A stretch of DNA of 39,283 bases from Caulochytrium protostelioides. Taxonomy: Eukaryota > Chytridiomycota > Caulochytriomycetes > Caulochytriales > Caulochytriaceae. Both the position numbers and the translations under genes were made by a program. The stretch covers positions 1 through 39,283 of the forward strand of contig ML014282.1 in NCBI GenBank assembly GCA_003615045.1, written 5' to 3'. Below, piece after piece: positions 8,544-17,936 of this stretch (the stretch's first letter is position 1; every line of letters starts with the position of its first letter). Below the pieces are notes generated by a model. It saw nothing but the letters and a program-made list of their open reading frames with translations, searched no databases and was not told where the DNA came from.

Positions 8544-9856
8544 GGCGGCGGCGACCAGACGGGTTACTGGTGCAAGTGGGACGCTCTAAGGTGCAGCTGA
8601 AGATGGGCTTGTGTCGTGTGAGGCCTAGATCACGAGATTGGAACCAGGCCGAAGCAGGAAGCTGTATAAAGCGATTGTTGGAGGCAAAAATCAGCTATCT
8701 GAGGGGTATAACTATTCAAAGCGGGACCGGCGCCAGTTAGATGGCTCCGGCAGCGGGAATGGCGCTGGGGGGGAACACACTGAGACAGAATGAAACCAGA
8801 CTGAGGAGATACGGAGGTGTCTTGAGCGGCCTGTGAGACTTCGTCGCCGTTGAAGCGAAACGGCGTCCAGATACGACAATAGAAAAGCAGCGGTCGTCGG
8901 CTCGCACGACAGCCGCAGCGACGCAAAACGGCACGGATCACCAATCACGCGAGGCGTTTCCCAATCGGGTATCGCGCTCTAATCACAACGAGTGGGTTGA
9001 GGCACAGTGGGTGTCTTGCTGCCTGCGCGACGGCGGTCGTTGTCACTCGCAAGAGACGCGCGGTGTGCAAGAGGGGTGGTGCCGAGCAAGGAACAACAAG
9101 CAGCTGTGGACCCGTGTCGTGTCGCGGGCGGCACCGAAAGTGCTCGACGATGGACGCGACAGGACGATCGATCGCTCTGGTGCTGGCCCATTTTCTCTCG
9201 TCCGCCCGTCTTTTTTCATATATCCGGCGGTGACGGCCGTGACGTCCTCGCCCGCGAACCCGACGTCGTCACACAGGGTTCCTCGGCAGCAGGGGGGGAA
9301 AAAGCTTCTTTCAGGTTACTGTGGGCGGCATCCGTCTCCGCTCCATAAGTGGATGACGTCGCGCCGGCGTCATGCCCTCGGACCGTAGGCCGGTACGACA
9401 CGGCGATGGACCCCTGCCCTTCCGGGGCAGACCACAGAGCACACGGCTGACGGCCGCGACCGCTCCAAGCGTGCTGCGCCACGCGCTCCAAGCGCAGCCG
9501 AGACAGCGCCGCGCGGTAGCCCGCCGGCGCCGGTCATCAAGCATCGGCGACCCAGCCCGGAGGAGCGCCGCGGGAGACGCCCGACCAGGGCTTCCTCGAG
9601 TCCGTCCCAGCGACGGGGTCCATCGCGTATGAGCTATTCCGATCGGCCAGACACGCCTGCACGGCCGACCCCATCGATCAGCCCGTCAGTGATCGATCGA
9701 TCGATCGATCGATCGATCTCTCCGTCCCATGGCTCGGTCTCCATCACACCATGGCGTTCTGTTCTGGTTCCTATTCATTCATACGGGAGGTGTTACACAT
9801 GGTGGCGGAGGTCAAACATCAACAGGGGGTATCGCCGCATCACGCCCCACCCGCGG
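8544..9856. other. Intergenic region upstream of SMC1
   Basis: This 1.3-kb stretch lies between the 5' end of SMC1 and the 3' end of UTP15, both on the minus strand, so it should hold the SMC1 promoter. Open frames occur on both strands but have random-looking, Arg/Ser-rich composition and no domain resemblance. The only clear structure is a (GATC)7 run at 9691-9718. Confidence 0.6.
9691..9718. repeat. (GATC)7 microsatellite
   Basis: Seven perfect tandem GATC units, 28 bases. The run is self-complementary at every register. It lies downstream of the UTP15 stop codon and outside any gene I can support. Confidence 0.95.
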
Positions 9857-11578
9857 TTAGACGGGCACGGGATCGGCGAGCGGTGCCGCTGAGGGCTCGG
9901 CTGCCAGCGCGGCCGCGGCCGACGACGCGGCGGGCGGCGCGCTGTTGGCGAGCAGGGCGCCGGACTGCAGCATCGCGACCAGGCCCGCAAGCTCGAGGGC
10001 CTGGCTGGAAAGAAGGAGCTCGGCCTGGACGCGGGTGTGGAGCTTGACGGCGAGCGCGCGCAGCAGGGGGCTCCGCGCGAGGACGCTGTCGTACATGGAC
10101 ACGACGAGCTGGGCGGTCTGGGTGGCGATGGCCGTGAAGCGCGGGTCGGCGAGCCAGCGCCCAATGAACCGCACGATGGGCTCGAGCGCGACGTCGTCGC
10201 GGCCCGAGAGGGCGACCTGGAGCGCGTCGCCGCGGCGGGCGAGCTCCTCGAGCAGCGCCAGCACGACCGCCGAGCGCTGCCCCGTGCCCAGCACGCTGTC
10301 GAGCGCGGCGCGGTACTCGAACTTCTTGAGGTGCCGCTCATACGTCTTGAGGCGGCGCGCATGCTGCGTGTCCACGAGCACGTCGGTGTCGCGGTCGCCC
10401 GGGACGCCGGCCCCGCCGGCTGTGGACGCCGTGGCGCGGGTGCCGGCGCGGCCGTCGCGGTCGAAGTACGCGCGCGTGTTGCCCCACAGGTAGCGCTCGC
10501 GCTTGTGCTCGGTGAGTGCGAGCAGCGAGCCCGGCGGCGCGAGGGAGGCCGCGGCCTCGCGGGCGACGCGGTCCTGGGTGGCCTCCTGGCGGCGACGGAT
10601 CGAGACCACGCCGCTCGTCATGCCGACGGCGAGCGCGGCGTTGTCGGGGGCAAGCGCGACGGCGAGGATGGCCGCCGGGTACCGGATCGTGTGGTGAGGC
10701 CGGAAGTCCTGGAGCGTCGTGATCTTCAGCTGGTGGTCCAGCGAGCCCGAGAGCAGCCGCGTGCCCTCGCGGTCGACGAGCAGTTGCGTGACGGTCTTGG
10801 TGTGCGGCTGGAGCTTCTGCGTGCAGCGGCCGCCGGCGACGAGGTCGAGCAGGCGGATCTCCGTGTCGCACGCCACGGCCAGCGTCATCTCGCCGGGCAG
10901 GTAGCACAGCGCGTCGACGGGCCCTGGGCACGCCAGCACCTGGGCGGCGCGGCCGGTGTCGGGCGCGCGGACGTCCCACAGACGGACCGTGCGGTCGAAG
11001 GAGCCCGTCACAAAGAGCGAGCCGTTCAGCGACGCCATCTGCGCCGAGCGCACGTGATCGGTATGGACGGCGTCCCACGCGACGAGCGGCGTGTCGGGCC
11101 GCGTGATATCCCAGACGCAGACGCGGCCGTCGTCGCCGCCCGTGAGCAGCTGCGGCCGGGTCACCGGCGACCAGCGGACCACGCGGACGGGCGCTGTGTG
11201 GCCCTGCAGTTTCCGCAGCACCGACTTGGACGCCGCGTCATAGACGGTCACGAGCGACGTGGCGTCGCCCGCGGCGAGCAGGCGCCCGTCATGGCGGATC
11301 ACGCCCGAGTACGCCGTGTCCTTGAAGCGGTTGAAGGCGCGCTTCGTCTGCAGCGAGAGCGCGCTCGCGCCGGCGGCGCCCGGGTACACATGAACGCGCG
11401 CCGCGGCCGTGACGGCGTAGTCGTGCGGCGCGGCCTCGCTGAAGTGGATGTGCGAGACAGCCGCAAACTCTTTGTGCAACTGCGGGCTCTTCAGCTTTTT
11501 CCAATAGCTTCCTTCATTCGAACGAACGCCCGGGGTCTTGGGGTTCTTCTTGAACTCGATTTTGCGGAACTCCGACAT
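9857..11578 (-). CDS. UTP15: U3 snoRNP / small-subunit processome protein Utp15
   Basis: 573 residues from the Met at 11578 (MSEFRKIEF). An in-frame Met six codons upstream at 11596 exists, but the chosen start fits the family N-terminus better. Utp15 belongs to the t-UTP/UtpA subcomplex, which joins nascent pre-rRNA early in nucleolar 18S processing. The sequence shows the Utp15 signature SNEGSYWKKLKSP near the start, followed by WD40 repeats over about residues 40-330 (GHTAPVRVVRWSP, GGDDGRVCVWDI, TGSFDRTVRLWDV, SGSLDHQLKI). The C-terminal UTP15 domain (about 400-545) includes LKTYERHLKKFEYRAALDS and a conserved helical region. The last 35 residues are Ala/Pro/Ser-rich. No intron is needed. 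The identification is supported by both the propeller and the C-terminal domain. Confidence 0.95.
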   Translation of the reverse strand: MSEFRKIEFKKNPKTPGVRSNEGSYWKKLKSPQLHKEFAAVSHIHFSEAAPHDYAVTAAARVHVYPGAAGASALSLQTKRAFNRFKDTAYSGVIRHDGRLLAAGDATSLVTVYDAASKSVLRKLQGHTAPVRVVRWSPVTRPQLLTGGDDGRVCVWDITRPDTPLVAWDAVHTDHVRSAQMASLNGSLFVTGSFDRTVRLWDVRAPDTGRAAQVLACPGPVDALCYLPGEMTLAVACDTEIRLLDLVAGGRCTQKLQPHTKTVTQLLVDREGTRLLSGSLDHQLKITTLQDFRPHHTIRYPAAILAVALAPDNAALAVGMTSGVVSIRRRQEATQDRVAREAAASLAPPGSLLALTEHKRERYLWGNTRAYFDRDGRAGTRATASTAGGAGVPGDRDTDVLVDTQHARRLKTYERHLKKFEYRAALDSVLGTGQRSAVVLALLEELARRGDALQVALSGRDDVALEPIVRFIGRWLADPRFTAIATQTAQLVVSMYDSVLARSPLLRALAVKLHTRVQAELLLSSQALELAGLVAMLQSGALLANSAPPAASSAAAALAAEPSAAPLADPVPV

Positions 11579-11596
11579 CGTGCCGAGATATATCAC

Positions 11597-13579
11597 AAGG
11601 GGCGCGTGGGGGAGAGGAAGTCTCTCTCGTACGAGCGAATCAGCGGCCGAACGTCGGTCAGGCGGTCGGTCGGCGTCGGCAGCCTACACAGCAGCGGCCC
11701 GGCACGGCGTGGAGCCAGCGAAGGGTTCGAGAGACCCGAGCGGCAGACGCTGATGGTCGGACCTAACGGATTGACGAGATGCCGGCCTTGTCGTGCCTGG
11801 CGGCAGCGGACCGGATAGCGAGCAGCGATGCGTGGCCAGTCTTCTCGTAACACACACCCGAACTAGCCCGCAATGGGATGGCCGCGCTGAGCGGAAAAGA
11901 TGAATCAGCAGGATGGCTGAGCAGCGGTGATCGGTGCGACAGGCCCAACTCGGTGGGGCCGTAGGGTAATGTCAGACGAGGTTACGGCCGTACGAGGGCC
12001 GCCGGAGCTCTATGAGGGTAGATACGAAAAGCGCGGGCTTTGTAATCATACAAGACAATAGATAGCGGGAGGAAACAAGATGAGTAGGCTTGGTGTTAGT
12101 CCGCATCAAGCGTCTTGCATGATACGGCGTTGTGAGAAGCCCAGGAGGACCGACAGGATCCACGCTAGGCAAGCATCGCTGGGTCGCCGTCCACGAAGGC
12201 CACAACACACCCGGCTCATCAGTCGTCGCCCGCTTAAGCGGCCTACTCTGTGACCCGCTGTTCAGGCGAGACATGGCCACGCATGGCAGAACCAGCCCAC
12301 CGAGCCTGGCAGCCCTTGTCCTGCGCCGCGGGAGGCCATCGAATCCCGCCGCGGGCGGAGTTTTCGCCCGCGACCCCCGTTAGGCCCATGGGGGCAGGGG
12401 CGTCCGGTCGGACGGCTCAGGTCCGACAACGCCACCGGCCGCCGGCCGAGGCGAATGCTCAGCCACGCGCCGGGCAGGCCTCCGCTCGTCGACCGGCGCC
12501 GCCGATCCCTATCCTCTCGCCTTACCCCGGGAGAAGGCATAGCCATTCATGAGACCAGAGTACCTCAAGCAATCTGATAAGGCCATGCTATCGCTCCTTC
12601 TTGACGCGACCATCATCCTTCTGCAACGGTATGGGTGACATGTTTCTTGAACCCATTCCTGAATGCTGGACGTCGCACGTCGCAACGAGCTGACACCATG
12701 ATCGCGGCGCCTTTCATCGCGGCGTCAGGCGACACAGCAACCTTGCTTGACGATACAGAGCTGTCAAGGAGAGTATGATCCAGCACCATGAGATCCTTGG
12801 CGCACCGACGGCGCACCGAGCCCACCGAGTCCCAGTGATATCCTGTGTATCGCGGCATCCGCGTCGGGCGTCCCCGATGAGTGGCACCGAGGGGGAGCCC
12901 GCCGTCGGCGGGGCCCCGGGCCCCGGGCGACCTGATGAAGGGAAGAAACGCAAGAGAGCGCCCCATCGGCGAGGCGTCGGGTGGCTTGAAGGGCCGCGGC
13001 CGTCGGCCCACGGCGGTAAGCGCCGCGGCCAGCGCCACGGCCCATACCCGACAACAGCCGGCTCGTCCACCTGGCCCACCGCCGTCCGGCAGCTCCACGC
13101 CATCACTTCATCACGTGCGGCTCGTCTCGCACGGCCACGTGGTGGTGTTGGGACCACCTGGGTGATGCCATCAGCGCAGCAGTCTCATCCACCTGCGGCC
13201 CAAGCGCGTCGTCACGGCCACTATCCATCGGAACACTCCGACGCCCTCCCGCGACTCCGACGCCGGACGCTCCACAATTCATCGGAACACCCCCATTGGC
13301 ATTGACGCCGACCCCGCGCACGCTGAGTCCACAGCATCCACGAGCACCGAGTCCACGCGACCCACGCTGGTCGTCCCGACGCGCCCTCCGCCGCAGGCTC
13401 CTATTTCCGCTCGTGCTCGCTGCAGCCGTGCCTCGCTCTGCCTCCCGAGACCCCTGATTGCTGAGGCCACTGACGGCTGCGGTTCCTGACTGCGGGTTCA
13501 CGGTCGGACGGACGGACGAATTGACGGGTCGCCGCGGTTCCGTGTTTCTTCCCGACCCCTCGCCGACCGCGCCGTCGCC
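11597..13579. other. Divergent intergenic region between UTP15 and MRPL23
   Basis: About 2 kb between two divergently transcribed genes, so both promoters are expected here. Open frames are present on both strands but show low-complexity Arg/Pro/Gly composition and no motif I recognise. A short perfect hairpin, CGCGGGCG/CGCCCGCG with a 7-base loop, lies at 12350-12372. It has no T run and is not a bacterial-type terminator. No RNA gene was found. Confidence 0.5.
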
Positions 13580-14089
13580 ATGCCCGCGCCGTTGGTGCCC
13601 GGCCAGAAGCTCTGGTTCCCGAACATTGTGGTGCGCATGGTCCGCTCGACCCTGCCGCCGCACCAAGCCGTGTTCCGTGTACCGCTGCAGCTTAACAAGT
13701 TCGACATCAAGGACTACTTGCAGAACCTCTACAACATCTCGATTTCCGATGTCCGCACCATGATCTACCGCCCCAAGTACGCGCTGCAGGGCAACTCGAT
13801 CACCAAGTTCGCGGGATTCAAGAAGGCGATCGTGACGATGGACAAGGATTTTGTCTGGCCGGAGCCGCTCTCGCTGGACAAGCGCCAGGGCGCGCTCCAG
13901 CTGCCGAAGGGCCGCGGGCTGCCGGACCCGGACACGATGGTCGTGCGACGCGAGGCGCCGGGGCCGACCGTGGGCCTCAAGATCCGCGACGCCCGCGCCG
14001 CCGCCGTCAAGGCCCGTGCCGAGGCGCTCGCCGCTATGGGCTTGGGTTCCGAGGCCTCGTCGCCATCGTCCACGGCACCGCCCAACTAA
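13580..14089 (+). CDS. MRPL23: Mitochondrial large-subunit ribosomal protein uL23m
   Basis: 169 residues. uL23 binds domain III of the large-subunit rRNA at the exit of the peptide tunnel; the mitochondrial form is nuclear-encoded (human MRPL23, yeast Mrp20). The N-terminus GQKLWFPNIVVRMVRS (8-23) matches the basic, Trp/Phe/Pro-containing start of the mitochondrial family. The core VFRVPLQLNKFDIKDYLQNL (31-50), followed by YNISISDVRTMIY, is the beta-alpha unit of uL23. KKAIVTMDKDFVWPEPL (81-97) matches the later strand. The C-terminal 70 residues are an Ala/Arg-rich extension. No separate cleavable presequence is obvious. The ATG at 13580 starts exactly at the conserved part. The gene converges on the MYST acetyltransferase gene with 98 bases between the stop codons. 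Confidence 0.92.
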   Translation: MPAPLVPGQKLWFPNIVVRMVRSTLPPHQAVFRVPLQLNKFDIKDYLQNLYNISISDVRTMIYRPKYALQGNSITKFAGFKKAIVTMDKDFVWPEPLSLDKRQGALQLPKGRGLPDPDTMVVRREAPGPTVGLKIRDARAAAVKARAEALAAMGLGSEASSPSSTAPPN

Positions 14090-14187
14090 TTTGTAATATA
14101 CTCATTGATAACCACTCTTGCGTCGCGGTCTCACCCGACGACCGGGTCGGAGCGGATGTGGTCCTGCCACCGCCGACCCCGACAGGC

Positions 14188-16248
14188 TTAGCCGTGGCCC
14201 GACCCGCCGCCAAGCGGCGGGGGGCTGTTCGCCGGCGTCTCAGGATCAGCCGTCGACTCAGCAGCAGCAGCAGCAGCAGCAGCAGTTATATGGGCCGGCG
14301 TCTCAGCAGGAGGACCCGCAGGTCGATCCCAGGCGAGCGCCAGCCGAATGGCCCGGACGACGTGGAGCGCGACGGATGGCGAGACGTCGGCCGCGTGCCA
14401 GGACCACGTGTTCTGCGCGGCGATCGCGCCGGCGGGATGCACGGCGATCGTCGCAGCCGCGACGACACAATCCACGGCCCACTCGGCCCGCGCCGGGGCC
14501 CGCCGCGCGCCCCGCGGCGCGGCCCTGGACGGCGCGACGCGCTGCCGCGCCTGCGCGGCCACCGCCTGCGCGAGCGCCTGCTGCGCCGCCGTTTCGGCCT
14601 CTGCCGCCGCCGCGAGACCGGCGCCCTCGGCACCCGGCACCAGCCCCAGCAAGCCGAGCTCGGCGAGCGTGCGGCCGACGGTGCGCGGCGCGATGCCGGT
14701 GCGTGCCGCCAGGTCCTGCAGCGCGACGCCGACACGGACACCCACGCCCGCCGCGGGCACGGAGGGCGGCGCGCCGCGGCCAGCGCCACCGCCGTCCAGC
14801 GCCGAGGTCGACCGCCGGGGCCGCGCGGTGGCCCCGGCCGGCGGGGCGGCCGCGGCCATCGGGTGCGCGGCGGGCCGCAACTCGGGCCGCGCATGCGCCG
14901 CGATATGGGACGCGAGGGCCGCGAGGTCGTCGGGGGTGAGGGGCGCGGCCGGGTCGGCGCGCAGCGCCGCGGGCACGCCGACGAGCGCGCCGTCCGCGTC
15001 CAGGACGCCGAGCAGCGCCAGCAGCTGCCGCACGAGCGTGCGGCGCCAGTAGGCCGTGAAGGCCGCGGCGCCCCGTTCGCTGAGCGGCTCCTCGGGCACG
15101 CCGGACTGCCCCTCGCGCACGAGCAGCTGGTAGCTCAGGTCGATGAGGAGCTGCGCATAGCCCTGATGCTGGAATGGCGGCAGCACGAGCAGGCAGGACA
15201 TGCACCGCGTGCGGTGCTGCCGGTGCCGGCTGAAGTAACCGAGCACCGTCAGCGGCACGGCGGGCTCGCGGCCGCCGGGTGGCTGGCCCCGGACGCGCCG
15301 CCGCGTCCTGCGCGGCCGTCGCACGAGCACGTAAAAGTCAAACAGCGGCACGTGGTAGCACCGCTCCTTCTGGTCGATCCAGAGCTTCGCCAGCAGCGCC
15401 AGCGAGGTGCAGAACAGCGGCTCCGCGTCGCCGCGGACGCGGTAGACGGCGACGTCCGACGCCGTATATACGCATGTGCCGGGTGGGGCGCCGCACGCCG
15501 CGGCGCGGCAGTGCCGGTGGTGAGCGCGCAGGGCGGCGGCGCTCGCAAAGTAGAGGCAGCAGGCGCGGCAGACGACGAGCTCGGCGATCTGGAAGACGTC
15601 CGGGTACGGCGACCAGTACCACGTGCGCAGGCGCCACGGCCCGTAGCGGACGTGCGTGATCGCGCGGATGTTCGTCACGGCCGGATGGTCCGTGGAGGCC
15701 GCCGAGTCGTCCATGCGGTCGGGCGCGGGCGTCGGCATCGGCGGGCCCCACGGATCGGTGAGCCGCAGATCGGCATGCAGCGCCCGCGCCGTTTCCTGGT
15801 CGGTGAGCGGGGCGACGCGACGCATGGCCGTCAGCGGCAGCCAGACGTCGTGCCGGCGGTCCTGGCCAATGGGATGTAGCCGCACCAGGGGCGGGGCAGC
15901 GTCCTTGCGGAGACCCATGACGCGCACCGGCACGCGCACATGACTCGCGGCGTCGTTCACGTCCTTCAAGGGGACGGCGGCAGGGACGGCGGTGGCAGGA
16001 TCAGGGTGCATCGCAGGGGCAGTTTCAGGATGCCGAGCAACAGCAGCATCGGCGAGTATCGCATCAGCAGGAGCCGTATGGACGGCATGACCGGCATGAT
16101 CGGCCCGAACGGCGTCCGAGTGGGGGCTGGCGTCAGCAGGAGCAGGGATGGGGGCCCACCCGGTGGTCAGCGGGACATCGCACCAGTAGAGCCCATTGAG
16201 GGTCAGGGCGTCGAGCGAGACGGGTGCCGGCCGCCCGCCCGCGGCCAT
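14188..16248 (-). CDS. MYST-family histone acetyltransferase with chromo-barrel domain
   Basis: 686 residues. MYST enzymes (Esa1, Tip60/KAT5, MOF/KAT8 and others) acetylate histone lysines using acetyl-CoA. In order: a low-complexity N-terminus; a chromo-barrel/Tudor-knot module at about 105-148 (VRLHPIGQDRRHDVW); the MYST C2HC zinc finger (Cys227, Cys230, His243/244, Cys247); PPGTCVY; the core LFCTSLALLAKLWIDQKERC; VLGYFSRH; catalytic-type Cys352 in SCLLVLPPF; the acetyl-CoA loop QHQGYAQLLID (360-370); and catalytic Glu386 in PEEPLSE. A winged-helix-like C-terminus (LQDLAARTGIAPRTVGRTL) follows an Ala/Pro-rich insertion. The chromo barrel places it with the Esa1/KAT5/KAT8 group. Odd feature: the finger reads CRACCLYF where the family has C-x-x-C-L-K-Y, so the autoacetylated lysine is replaced by Leu232. 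The start codon is uncertain because the N-terminus is low complexity. Confidence 0.9.
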   Translation of the reverse strand: MAAGGRPAPVSLDALTLNGLYWCDVPLTTGWAPIPAPADASPHSDAVRADHAGHAVHTAPADAILADAAVARHPETAPAMHPDPATAVPAAVPLKDVNDAASHVRVPVRVMGLRKDAAPPLVRLHPIGQDRRHDVWLPLTAMRRVAPLTDQETARALHADLRLTDPWGPPMPTPAPDRMDDSAASTDHPAVTNIRAITHVRYGPWRLRTWYWSPYPDVFQIAELVVCRACCLYFASAAALRAHHRHCRAAACGAPPGTCVYTASDVAVYRVRGDAEPLFCTSLALLAKLWIDQKERCYHVPLFDFYVLVRRPRRTRRRVRGQPPGGREPAVPLTVLGYFSRHRQHRTRCMSCLLVLPPFQHQGYAQLLIDLSYQLLVREGQSGVPEEPLSERGAAAFTAYWRRTLVRQLLALLGVLDADGALVGVPAALRADPAAPLTPDDLAALASHIAAHARPELRPAAHPMAAAAPPAGATARPRRSTSALDGGGAGRGAPPSVPAAGVGVRVGVALQDLAARTGIAPRTVGRTLAELGLLGLVPGAEGAGLAAAAEAETAAQQALAQAVAAQARQRVAPSRAAPRGARRAPARAEWAVDCVVAAATIAVHPAGAIAAQNTWSWHAADVSPSVALHVVRAIRLALAWDRPAGPPAETPAHITAAAAAAAAESTADPETPANSPPPLGGGSGHG
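14259..14285. repeat. (CAG)9 run inside the MYST gene
   Basis: Nine perfect CAG units on the plus strand, lying in the 3' part of the MYST gene. In that gene's frame they are read as GCT and encode an Ala run close to the C-terminus. Confidence 0.95.
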
Positions 16249-16900
16249 GGTCTCGGGCGGGCCACGGCGCCGATCGTCAGCACTGCGATGACGTCGGCGT
16301 GTGGCTGCGTGGACGCCAGGAGGATCGGCACGGGTCCGATCCTGTCGGAGTTAGAAAGGGAGACCGTCGGAGTTATCGTGGATCGACGCGGCACGGCCAC
16401 GCGTGGGTGTCACACGGAGGTGATTCACACCGCGCTCGACCGCGCTCGTGAGGGCCAACCGTTGTCGCGCAGGGATCGTGCGTGATGAACCACGGGTCGT
16501 GCCATCCGCAGGTAGAGGAACGCGTAGCGCGGGCGGAGCAAACTCTCGGGAACCGCGAACCCCGGCGGCACGGCATGATGACAGACGAGCATAGTGACTG
16601 CAGAGTGACCGCGCGTGGTTCATGAGGATCACGGTCGACGGCGTACCGACCGACGGAGGAGACGTAGCCACGTGCTTCGTACACTGGGTCGGCACGTGCT
16701 CGCGTTGTGTGCCCACGGGGAGATGGTCTTCAAGCTCCGCCTCGTCCCGCAACGAAAGGGGTCCAGCGCGTGGGGGACGCTTGAGCCAGCCTTAACCGCA
16801 GGGCGCCGCCGCTGCCAAGCCAACCCACCACCTACCCCCTGCGTCCCCCTCCACTCTCAGGCGCTGTCGATAGTTCGAACATACGTGACAAACGTATTTT
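16249..16900. other. Intergenic region upstream of the MYST gene
   Basis: About 650 bases without a gene I can support, between the MYST start (minus strand) and the Fanzor remnant. Short open frames on both strands show no family resemblance. The MYST promoter is expected here. Confidence 0.5.
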
Positions 16901-16914
16901 ATGAGTATGCAGGC

Positions 16915-17720
16915 CCTCCCCTGAGACGACCTAACACGACCGCTATGTCCTCCTTGGTGCACCCCAGGTGTCCCCCACGGAGGTAGTCCGCATTCAGTGC
17001 ATCGCCGGATGAGCTTGCCGACCACGGGCTGCAGTAGGGCTTGCCGGGGAATGCGGCACCTGACCTCCGACAGCCGCTGCAGCGGCTGGAGATCGCGTTG
17101 CCAAGCCTCTGACTGCTTTTGGACTGCTTTGATGCCGGCTTCCACATAGTGCTTTCGGCCCAGTTTCCAGCTTACGACGCGGCCGTCGGACCGCTCCAGG
17201 GGCATCAAGAAGATGATGGTCCGGCCCGGGTCGTTCCCCTGGATGCAGTACTTATTGAGGCTGTCTGCCAAGGGGTTCCCTGTTGCAGAGGCAGCCTTGA
17301 GAGCCGGCACGGCCTCGGCTGCTTTCTGCTGGCGCCGGAAGTGGACGCACATATTGATCCCATTGCTGTCGATGGTGTCAGTGAACGAGTGGTTCTGGCC
17401 TTCCGGCTTACAGAACGCCAGCGTGGCCGCCCACTGCTCAGCAGCCATAGCCTTGAAGGCCTCGTCATGTCGCAGGCCACTAGCTCGAGTTTCTTTAGCA
17501 GGCCAAAGAGCGCGGATGTGTCGATGGTCATGAAGTGGGCGCACCTCTGGGTCACCAGCACCCCGGATCTGCCGCTCAACCTCCTGTCGCAGGACAGGCC
17601 GGACCGTGACTTGGCTAAGTTTTCGGAAGCCGACAACACAGTCGAAGCGCTCCCGACTTCTTCGGTACCGCCACCACTGGTGAAAGTCAGGGTGGCGTGG
17701 AACGTAGAACGCAAGACTGA
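16915..17720 (-). pseudogene. Decayed Fanzor (eukaryotic TnpB-like) nuclease, copy 2
   Basis: Second member of the family found at 3600-4199, on the opposite strand and keeping more of the N-terminal half. Reading on the minus strand: RPVLRQEVERQIRG; a frame change; RCAHFMTIDTSALFGLLKKL; another frame change; DEAFKAMAAEQWAATLAF; FTDTIDSNGINMCVHFRR (the family's pre-RuvC strand pattern); NPLADSLNKYCIQGNDPGR with the RuvC-I Asp at about 17230-17232; then DGRVVSWKLGRKHYVEAG and KQSEAWQRDLQPLQRLSEVR. At that point the sequence jumps straight to CRIPRQALLQPVVGKLIRR (17058-17002), the same tail as copy 1. Everything from after the helix to the tail, including RuvC-II and RuvC-III, is absent. At least two frameshifts plus this deletion make it inactive. 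Family assignment comes from motif order and similarity to copy 1. Confidence 0.75.
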
Positions 17721-17749
17721 GACAGATCAACGATCGACAGATTCATAAT

Positions 17750-17840
17750 AACAGAGCGAGAAAAAGAAAGAGAGTCAAAGCAAAGGAAAGAGTAGGAGGA
17801 GAGAGTCAAAGCAGAGTGAGGAGAAAAAAGAGAGAGATGA
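17750..17840. repeat. Purine-rich tract with a 13-bp direct repeat
   Basis: About 90 bases of almost pure A/G on the plus strand, just downstream of the SEC24 stop codon, so pyrimidine-rich on the SEC24 sense strand. GAGAGTCAAAGCA occurs twice (17770-17782 and 17801-17813). It may lie in the 3' UTR or terminator of SEC24. Confidence 0.75.
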
Positions 17841-17936
17841 AGCCGATGAACGCGCGCATGGGCCCACGTTGCCTCGATAGGTATACCTACGCAGCTGGCT
17901 TGCATAGCAGGCAGCATAGCATAGCATGGCTTCCGG

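Noticed and set aside
10037-11818. A 593-codon plus-strand frame
   Set aside because: Antisense shadow of UTP15; Arg/Gly/Glu-rich with no recognisable motif.
12350-12372. G/C hairpin with 7-base loop containing TTTT
   Set aside because: The T residues lie in the loop rather than after the stem, and the host is eukaryotic, so it is not a rho-independent terminator.
12613-13666. Several open frames of 95-190 codons on both strands upstream of MRPL23
   Set aside because: Mutually overlapping, Arg/Gly/Pro/His-rich and without domain similarity; best explained as GC-rich intergenic DNA.
14158-15879. A 573-codon plus-strand frame
   Set aside because: Antisense to the MYST acetyltransferase, whose motifs are intact on the other strand.
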